Assembly (NCBI RefSeq): GCF_042453785.1
Contig: NC_091666.1
Coordinates: forward strand, 24,386,501-24,450,500
Direction: 5' to 3'
Length of the DNA stretch: 64,000 nucleotides
Origin: Malus domestica
Taxonomy: Eukaryota; Streptophyta; Magnoliopsida; Rosales; Rosaceae
The notes under the pieces are model-generated. The model did not search any database and had not been told where the DNA came from. It worked only from the letters and a program-made list of their open reading frames with translations. Positions 56,913-64,000 of this stretch are shown here, piece after piece; the stretch's first letter is position 1; the number at the start of each line of letters is the position of its first letter. The position numbers and the translations under genes are program-made.

Positions 56913-59785
56913 CTAAAATTAAAAGGAGAAGTGGCGTTTAATGAAGAAAAGTGATTGGAGAATTGACAATTCAAGGGTCAATAGATTATTGATGTTGTCG
57001 TATCTCGAAAATGGATGTTTTCGACATTTCACGTTGTCCGAATTAATGCAACTGTGATTTGGCATGTTCGTTTTGTGCTCGTAATACATGGATTCGGAGA
57101 GAACGACAAGATCTACAAGGTTTGTTGCAAACAATAAGCACATTCAGAATTTGGCCGAATTGCAGCGTTTAATTGCCAAAAAACAAGATTTTATTATTTT
57201 AATACAATTTTGATATTTCGTTAGTTCCTTTTCTTTTTGAATTCCTAGGGTTTCTAGGGTTAAGTTACCTTATAAATAAGTCATCTTGGCTAGGTTTGTA
57301 ATTAATTCATATTGTTATCAATTCAACTTTAGAGTTTTCTCTATTTTCAGGTGGATTCCAGATTGCTTATGAACTTCAGTTTATTTGCTAGTGGACTCTC
57401 TAGCATTGGGATTTCACGATTTCCTTTGTGTTATATCTCGATGTGTCATATTAACATTCCAAAAAGGTTTAACATTTGAATTATACTCATCAAAATCTAG
57501 TTGCTCTATTATGGAAGTGTATGATGATTTTTATTATGTTTGGATGGGGAATTTCCAAATTACGAAGGATTGAGATCAAACTAGTAAGAAATTGATCACA
57601 AATATACAAAGAATTAAAAATCTCCGTATACACACTACGAAGACATGTAAAGGAACTTGCGTATCTCTATTTCAAGGGTATCATCCACAAATCCCTTCTA
57701 CGTGCCTTTGTAACGCTCATGCAAAAAAAATTCTAATCTCTTCTATTAATATTTTGTGATCCATTTATTCTTGACCTCTGTCTCTTGGGACTTCAAAATC
57801 CTTGGCCCTAACTGCTCCCTAATTAGGGCAGCACAAATCTGAGTTTAATTCATCATCTAACAACTGTGTTCTAAATTTCCGATCCAGCCCAAATACAAAA
57901 TACTCCAAGGACATGCATCATCCATGCAGCACGCGCACAGTAAGGAGCCTTTGCATAAACGCGAGTCAATAACAATGGCTTGACACATGGCAAAAGAACA
58001 ACTTGACAGCTGCTACTTTGTTTTGCAAACCGTTGTATGGTTTAAGTAGTCTATTTATTAGGAATAAGGTAGGTCAATGTTTAATGTTAATTAAAGGACT
58101 AATTAATATCGTAACCGAGATTAATGAATCTCTCCCAAAATGGTACTCTTTAACCTTTCACTTTTTTTTCTCACAAAGTACACCATGACTTCATCTTTCT
58201 TCATCATGTAATCATGAACAAATTGAATGATTTCTGAAAGCTCTGCTTCTAATTTTTACGAAAAATGGGTCCCATATCATAATGTTTAGTCAAATCTTCT
58301 TTACAAAGTGGTTGTTTTTAGGGTTTGGAGTTTATGGCTAAGAACATGGTGGTTGTTCTTGTTGTTGTGGTTTTAATGGATTGCAACCCCACCCACTCTC
58401 TCCTTTTTATCTTTAAGAAGCTAGATGAACAAGAAAAATGCTAAAGCCTAACAAGAAGTGTGGTGCACAAAGGCTTCTCTGCCTGCCCACATTGAAAAGG
58501 TAGAGGCATGGACCATGTTAGATTAGCCTAATATTCCCAACCATTGTACTAAGATCCTCTCCTCTAGTGAGAGCCTTTTTCACCGACTGTGTGAGTGACT
58601 CCGTGTTCGATTTTTTGCGTCGTCGCTGGCTCTTGCCATGGTAAGCTGATGGCAGTCCCTTGATTTTCCTTTGTCTTGTTCATTTTCTTTCTCCGGCGGT
58701 TTTTTGTAATAACCCCAACCACATTTCCTTCCAGATCTTCTCACAATCTCATCTTCCTGGTATTTTGTTTGACTCTGTTTTCATCATCCCGAGCATCAAA
58801 TCTAGTTCACCCGTTTCATCCATCTCATTCGGTCATTTCCCCTATACCAACATCATCACTTGGCTCCATTTTCTTTCCACCAATCCTAATTTCGTTTCTG
58901 CCAGTTTTCACCACGATTTATCGTTGTTCCAGCTTTGGCTCGGGTGTTCGTACCACCACCTTTGTTGACCCTTGCTGGTTCTTCCCATTGTTCGTCCTTA
59001 TTGGCGCTGTCGTTCGTGGGATCTCTCTTCTCACATGCTTCATTTGTTCTATGGTGGTGATTGTTTTGGTGGTTTGCGGAGGATGGAGCGGCTTTTTTCT
59101 TCCTCAATTCTGGGACTCGAGATGGTGTGATGGCAGGTCTTTGTGGCGGAGATGGCTTCGAATTGTTGGGAAGTGTCGGCGGTAGGAGGAGCAGCTATAG
59201 TAGCTGTGATTTAGGGTATCTTTTGTTGTGTGGTGTGTTTGTGCTAGGTCCCAAGGCTTTCTTTGGGCTTTGTTTTGTGTGTTTTAGGGTCCATTTTTTC
59301 TTTTGTTCTTTGTGTGTATTTGGGCCCTTCTTGTGTTTTGTTTCTTTGTGGGTAATATATTAGAAAAACTAATGAAAATGGCTTGAAAACTTTAAGTTTT
59401 AACGATAAGGACAAAATAAAGGGTAAAGTGAATAGTACCGGGAGCTTTAAAATTCCCTAATATATTTTCCTTTCTTCAAAAAAAAAAAAAGGAAAAAAAA
59501 AGTCAATTCCAAATCAATTAAAAGGGATAATGTGCAAATTATGTCATTCTCTCTTTGCTGCCAAAAAGAAAGTTTGAGCTTCAACTTCCAAGTGTGCAAA
59601 CTCATAAGAGAAATGCTAACGAGACTCTCAAAGTGAAATTCTCTCTGGACTTCTGACACCTCATAGTTTAATGTTAATTCATGTGCCAACAGTATAAAAC
59701 ATTGTGCCAAAAACACGAGATGACAGAGAGTCCATGGAGACTGAAAAATCTCACTTTTAAGAGAGTCTCCTTACTGTTTCTCATC

Positions 59786-59787
<2 letters not shown>

Positions 59788-59817
<30 letters not shown>
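59788..59817. repeat. TA microsatellite
   Basis: About fifteen TA units in a row, ending TTAT. A likely polymorphic marker. Confidence 0.9.
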
Positions 59818-59820
<3 letters not shown>

Positions 59821-60252
59821 GATTGCACAAGCCACTAGGTCACAAAGGTTGCCTCAATGCTCCACTAAGGTGATGATATCTATGATTGCAAAAACCACTT
59901 AGGTGAATATTTTCTTCTTCATTTGGTCAATTTCATCACAATACAACCCACCTAAAGTCCTCATCCAAGAAGGCAAGGACAAAACATACCATGATACATT
60001 AACAAAAAGGTTGCATCAATAGATAGGAATTGGCTTAAGATAGTTGCTTGTAAAACTTATGGTAAAAGTATGTCGATCAATATCCTAACTTTTAAATTGA
60101 GCAAACATGTCTCCGAGGAGCACAAGCCTAACCTATATATAACTTGTTCAATCCCAAAAAGAAAAAAGTACAAATATTTTGTTTGAAAAAAAATTAGTGA
60201 GTTCTGGTCTTATGGAAACTTTTAACGTTTGAAGGCACATTGTAGTAACGTT

Positions 60253-60588
60253 TGTTTATACCATATTTAGGGCCTCCGTATTTAGACATTGTATAAATAC
60301 TCGGGGGACTTAAATGTAATTATGTAATAAAGGAAGGGGCAAATATGTAATTAGGGGAGGAGCCCTTATTCTATAAAAGGGCCTCCTCACCCCACAAACC
60401 CTAAGCCTCCTCACATCCCCTAAGCTCTAAGCTCTCTCTCCCTCTTCAACAAAGAAATATAATACAATCAGTGTGGACGTAGCCCAAACCTTGGGGTGAA
60501 CCACGATAACTCTTGTGTCATTTACATTTCATGCAGATTCACGGTCGGATTTACGTTGTTTCAAGACCTCCGGTTTTGTGCATTAACA
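60253..60588 (+). repeat. 5' LTR of the capturing element
   Basis: 336 bp from TGTTTATACC to CATTAACA, homologous along its length to the solo LTR at 45871-46226. It contains TATTCTATAAAAGG, a TATA-like promoter, followed about 130 bp later by GTGTGGACGTAGCCC. Confidence 0.9.
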
Positions 60589-60590
60589 TT

Positions 60591-60608
60591 TGGCGCCGTC
60601 TGTGGGAA
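60591..60608 (+). other. Primer binding site of the capturing element
   Basis: TGGCGCCGTCTGTGGGAA starts 2 bp after the LTR. The TGGCGCCGT start matches tRNA 3' ends commonly used by plant Ty3-type and related elements (the Asp tRNA type by recall; the exact tRNA was not checked). Confidence 0.75.
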
Positions 60609-61001
60609 TCGACACGAAAAGTTATGTCGGTTCTCTCTCAAATTTTCATCTCACCACCGTGAAACCCTCACAACCTCCACCGTGAATCTGCAGAAACCCA
60701 AGAACCAAACACCTGCAGAGTCACTGCAAAACTCATGTCTTCCGCTCCAGCTCCCGGTCACGGCAGAAGCGATGGAAACACAACCACCACCTCATCTATC
60801 TCTCTCTACATTTTCTGTGCAGATCTTGAGACCTAAATCAGAACATAAGCATCACTGTTACAAACTAAACCTGCATCAGAAAATAGAGCCTCAGTGCTTC
60901 TCAGCCGTTGGATCCGTAGCGAAGCTCACCAGCTTCACCATTCTGCTCTTCTTCTTGCTTTCTTGCTTCACTTTTACTTCTACATAAACTCAAAATCCCA
61001 A

Positions 61002-61154
61002 ATGGATTTCAAGCTCCAAGCTCTGCTGTGCCTTGTAGTTCTTCAAGTTCTAGTATTCTTCTCAGATGAAGCAGAAGCAGCAGAACACAGCCATGGCAGC
61101 AACTTGAGAGTTCACAAGAAGCAAGTAAGCAGCTGCAATTTGTTCCAAGGCAGT
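61002..61154 (+). pseudogene. Captured TRICHOME BIREFRINGENCE-LIKE fragment
   Basis: 51 codons: MDFKLQALLCLVVLQVLVFF (signal peptide-like), then SNLRVHKKQVSSCNLFQGS. This matches the start of plant TBL proteins, where a signal sequence is followed by a Cys-Asn-Leu-Phe-x-Gly motif. It breaks off after LFQGS, where the family would go on with WV-D. The reading frame then leaves the family. Confidence 0.65.
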
Positions 61155-61519
61155 CAGGGCTTTCGCCTACCTTCGAATCTGCCATCTTAGCCAGAAGTCC
61201 ACCATCAAATGAACTCTTAATCCCCGAATTCAACCGCTGCAGTTCTCTGGGCTCGAGGATAGGTTATGGCGGAACTAACGAAAAAACAGCCACTGATGAT
61301 GCTGCAAACTCGCCACGGCCACCAGTGGAAAACCAACGAAGAAGGCCAAGATGTGGAGGTTAGTGCATCAACACACTTTGTTCCTTAAAGTCAAGGTCCA
61401 AGGAGCTGGCTGCGGGAGGAAGAATGGTGCTGATCTTGTTGGGAAGGAGTGGCCCAGATCATGTCGATAGAGGTAACTGTTTCTTCTGGCAGCCAAAATT
61501 AAAGGCCCACTTCTTCTTC

Positions 61520-61702
61520 CTCTTCACACCAATCACCAAAATCAACACTCCTTCTGATTCTCCAAGTCCTGCAGCTTTTCAATCCCTTTTCATCATCACT
61601 CTCTTCTCTCTCATTGACTCGACCCCCGGCACCGAGTTGACACCGGCGGCATCGCTGAAGGGTGTTTGTGACGTGACCCAGTACCCGACTTCGTGTTGCT
61701 AA
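61520..61702 (+). pseudogene. Captured pectinesterase (inhibitor domain) fragment
   Basis: Frame: [20 protein letters not shown], then [20 protein letters not shown], then [13 protein letters not shown] and a stop. The membrane-anchor-like segment followed by LK-VC--TQYP-SC is the opening of pectinesterase/pectinesterase-inhibitor proteins. It stops where the family continues with the inhibitor helices. Confidence 0.65.
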
Positions 61703-61946
61703 TCATTTCGATGATGATGGTCGGCCACTGTCGGTCTCCCTGTTCATCATCCAAAAGATATTCTCAATATTCAATTGGGTTACAGAGCAATTCGAATCTT
61801 GAAACCCATCTCTTGATTTTCCCCTAAAAACCTCAGATTTCGAGTAGTCAATTCGAATTCTGATACGATTGTAGCCCCCATTCTCATTTCCACAGTTCCC
61901 AAATTTCGCACCAAAAACCTACACGGTCCAGCCCAATCCATTCCAG

Positions 61947-62348
61947 ATGGGCAATTCATGCTTCTGTTGCTGCTTCTGTACCTGCATAGACCAAGCGAGC
62001 ATAGGCATCTTGGAGAGGTGAGGTCGTTTCGAGATTCTCGCCGAACCCGATTTCCACCTCCTGAACCCGTTGGCCGGTCAATGGGCCGCCGGCATCCTCT
62101 CCACCAGGATCGCCTCCCTCGACATCCGCATCGAGATCAAAACTAAGGATAATGTGTTTGTGCAATTAGTGTGCTCAATTCAATACAGGGTGGTGAAAGA
62201 AAATGCTGATAATGCATTTTATGAGCTGCAAAACCCCAAAGAGCAGATTCAAGCTTATGTCTTTGATGTGGTTAGAGCTCTGGTTCAGAGAATTGCGATG
62301 GACGAGCTCTTTGAGCAGAAGGGTGAGGTTGCTAATGAGGAGATCTGA
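61947..62348 (+). pseudogene. Captured hypersensitive-induced reaction (HIR) fragment, intron-free
   Basis: Starts with MGNSCFCCCFCTCIDQASIG and runs in one frame to about codon 130, including TKDNVFVQLVCSIQYRVVKE, NAFYELQNPKEQIQAYVFDV and MDELFEQKGEVA. These match the N-terminal half of HIR/SPFH-band 7 proteins of the plasma membrane. One in-frame TGA replaces the Trp of the usual ERWGRF, and the copy ends soon after at a stop at 62346. Genomic HIR genes have introns in this region, so the capture was probably from a spliced transcript. Confidence 0.85.
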
Positions 62349-62606
62349 CTTGGGGGACTATTCACACCTTATATCTAGAAACTCGCTCATTCACGACAAC
62401 CCCACTGCGACGTCAACCATGAACGGGATTCTGTGGGACGTTCTGGAGATGGAGGTTCCGGCGTCAGATTTGTTGCTGTCGCAGTGGTTCGTTCCTTGAT
62501 TTGGAACCGGACCGAGATGTTTCATTCCTGCAACCGCGATCGACGGTCGAGATCCGTACTGTCTAGTACTCGCACATATCGTCCATCTCTTCTCAACGAG
62601 AAAAGT

Positions 62607-62820
62607 GCAGATCAACAGTTGAGATCTGCCAAGCCCACTACCACCCACGGCTGCACTCAGTCCGGCGACCCTATTGGGTTTCAGAAGTTGCTTCGGGAAA
62701 ACCAATCTCGCCGTTATGGCACAAACTCATCTCCATGTTTCTGCTGGTTACAACAGAGGTGAGATAGTTAAATTTCTTCTTGATTGGAAATGGCCGAGTG
62801 AGGTTGAGTTGGAAGCCAAG
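62607..62820 (+). pseudogene. Captured ankyrin/CbxX-CfxQ AAA ATPase fragment
   Basis: Reads ADQQLRSAKPTTTHGCTQSG, then DPIGFQKLLRENQ, then a frameshift and MAQTHLHVSAGYNRGEIVKF, LLDWKWPSEVELEAK. This is the N-terminal ankyrin region of plant CbxX/CfxQ-like proteins (TPLHVSAGYNRxEIVKFLLDW). A small deletion before the MAQT segment breaks the frame. Confidence 0.75.
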
Positions 62821-63269
62821 CTGGATCGGCCAGCTCTACTCCGGCCAGTACATGCGCACCTGCAAAAGCAAAAGTGGAGATAAGCTTTCTATTATTATGA
62901 CTCATTTTGTCTGCCAAAAGAAGGGACAGAGAATGAGCAGAGAATGAGCGGGAGATCAAGAAAAGTAAAAGAAAAGATTCTTTTCTTATTATTAATTCTA
63001 TTAATCATTCTTGTTTGCCATGAAGCAGAAAAGAGGAAACAAAAACAAGGGGAGAAAGCAGAAAGCAAAAGAAAAGGCAGAAGGCAAAAGCAAGGAATAA
63101 ACACCTTGATGTAATTTATTTTTCATATTTTTCGAAAACATCTGTATAAACCCCCATCAAAGGGTAATAGTAAAAAAAATAAAATAAAATAAAAACAAAC
63201 CAACAAAGCCCAAAATAAATGGGCTGGAATGTTGGGTAGAGGGCAAAGGATCATAAGCCCAAAATAGCA

Positions 63270-63620
63270 CCAATCAGGTGATCAAAAGTACGTCCAGTAC
63301 TCCAATATTATTCGGCAACCCGCCGCTATTACTACCAACCAGGTGATAAAATATACAACCCGTACTCTAATATCATTTGGCAACTAGCCATCCATGCCAC
63401 CAATCAGGTGATGAAATGTACAACTCGTACTCTAAATATCATTTGGCAACTAGCCATTAATGCCACCAACTAGCTGATGAAATGTACAACTCGTACTCTA
63501 ATATCATTTGGCAACTAGCCATTAATGCCACCAACCAGCTGATGAAATGTACAACCCGTACTCTCCTTCATGCCACCAACCAGGTGATCAAAAGTACGCC
63601 CAGTACTCCAAAATTATACA
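63270..63620 (+). repeat. Roughly 66-70 bp tandem array near the element's end
   Basis: About five imperfect copies of a unit with CCACCAACCAGGTGATGAAA, TGTACAACTCGTACTCTAA and TATCATTTGGCAACTAGCCA. Copies vary by substitutions and small indels. Confidence 0.85.
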
Positions 63621-63800
63621 TGAACAGCACTCATGTCATTCATACATAAACATTCATGAACATTACTCATGACAATCATACATAAACATTTATGACCATC
63701 ATTCATGTCAACATTCATGAGCATCACTCATGTCAACATCTATGAGCATCACTCATGTCAATCAACATAAACATTCATGAGCATCACTCATGTCAATCAG
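63620..63800 (+). repeat. Short tandem array, ACATTCATGAGCATCACTCATGTC type
   Basis: Imperfect units of about 25-35 bp containing CATTCATGA and CACTCATGTCAA repeated six or more times. Confidence 0.8.
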
Positions 63801-63940
63801 CTTCAAAAGCTTCATTTACAGAGCTCTAGCTTCAAAAGCTTCATTTACAAAAGTTCTAGCTTCAAAAGCTTCATTTACAAAGCTCCAGCTTCAAAGCTTC
63901 ACTTGCAAAGCTTCACCTACAAAGCTTCACCTACAAAGCT
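63800..63940 (+). repeat. Short tandem array, AGCTTCAAAAGCTTCATTTACAA type
   Basis: Five to seven imperfect units of 17-26 bp built from GCTTCAAAAGCTTCATTTACA, degrading to ACAAAGCTTCACCT. The AAGCTT core is self-complementary. Confidence 0.8.
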
Positions 63941-64000
63941 TCAGTGCAGGGTATACAAATACCACCTCCGAACAACCGCCACTTCGGCTCATACATGGAT

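Larger units (their letters stand above)
55611..60252. other. Gene-free repeat-bearing region
   Basis: It holds a MITE (56770-56912), a TA microsatellite (59788-59817), a possible LTR-like fragment near 57140-57380 (TAGGGTTTCTAGGGTTAAG then TTATAAATAAG) and an unassigned T/C-rich stretch at 58600-59345. Around 56100-56180 a sequence resembling a degenerate primer site (AATTTGTATTAGAGTCAGAT) hints at a TRIM relic. No protein gene supported. Confidence 0.5.
60253..64000 (+). mobile_element. Non-autonomous LTR retrotransposon carrying host gene fragments (5' part)
   Basis: It opens with a 336-bp LTR (60253-60588), then TT, then TGGCGCCGTCTGTGGGAA at 60591-60608, a primer binding site of the common TGGCGCC type. 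The candidate target sequence is ACGTT at 60248-60252. No gag, protease, reverse transcriptase or integrase is visible in the next 3.4 kb. Instead at least four host-derived fragments lie in tandem, all in the same direction as the element: TBL-like, pectinesterase-like, HIR-like and ankyrin-CbxX-like. The end in view is a series of tandem repeats (63270-63940). The 3' LTR lies past the window edge. A solo LTR of the same family is at 45871-46226. Confidence 0.8.

Noticed and set aside
57150-57573. Possible gene with start near 57385
   Set aside because: The frame has no conserved content and the upstream part resembles an LTR (TAGGGTTTCTAGGGTTAAG, TATAAATAAG), but no partner LTR is visible so no element is called.
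58660-59363. Plus-strand open frames rich in Phe/Ser
   Set aside because: T/C-rich, low-complexity, no conserved motif; probably non-coding or transposon sequence.
63270-63940. Tandem repeats as centromere or satellite DNA
   Set aside because: The arrays are short and of three different types, next to an LTR element, so they belong to that element and not to a satellite.
1-64000. tRNA, rRNA and small nuclear RNA genes
   Set aside because: I found no cloverleaf with intact A and B boxes outside the SINEs and no rRNA or U-RNA blocks. A tRNAscan or Rfam run would be needed to be sure.

Overview
The window is plant nuclear DNA from a eudicot. It has GT-AG introns, chloroplast transit peptides, plant-only families (phytocyanin-like, OPT, MTA) and dense non-autonomous transposons. 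The look of the SINEs, MITEs and LTR elements suggests Rosaceae, perhaps the apple/pear group; this is recall and has not been tested. I support ten protein genes. All exon joins below were worked out by hand from the sequence and keep the reading frame.

Layout. 1-6.2 kb is repeat-derived: a LINE RNase H remnant, a degenerate Ty1/copia element with both LTRs, and a SINE. 6.3-13.0 kb (+) is an oligopeptide transporter whose 3.6 kb third intron is full of transposons and starts with GC. 14.4-19.1 kb (+) is the mRNA m6A methyltransferase MTA. 20.7-21.5 kb (-) is an early nodulin-like protein. 23.9-26.6 kb (-) is an MFSD5/molybdate-anion-transporter-like MFS protein. 30.1-31.2 kb (-) is an intronless plastid HpcH/HpaI aldolase. 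31.8-34.3 kb (-) is a MYG1 exonuclease. 35.2-36.5 kb (+) and 37.0-38.4 kb (-) are two convergent, uncharacterised plastid-targeted membrane proteins. 40.4-47.9 kb (-) is a 21-exon STE20-type kinase whose introns hold a MULE-like element, a complete TRIM and a solo LTR. 48.1-54.7 kb is transposon-rich. 54.7-55.5 kb (-) is an At1g01500-like protein. From 60.25 kb to the end is the 5' part of a large non-autonomous LTR retrotransposon that carries pieces of at least four unrelated host genes.

The genes do not form one pathway. The order OPT - MTA - HpcH/HpaI - STE20 kinase recalls Arabidopsis At4g10770 (OPT7), At4g10760 (MTA), At4g10750 and At4g10730, so this is probably an old conserved block that has since been enlarged by insertions.

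Most notable are the multi-gene-capturing LTR element, two related Harbinger-like elements (one carrying a cluster of G-box/ABRE motifs into the OPT intron), a third Harbinger-like element just upstream of the kinase with three long palindromes, a TRIM with perfect 5-bp target duplications, and small tandem duplications across a splice acceptor (OPT) and a stop codon (aldolase).
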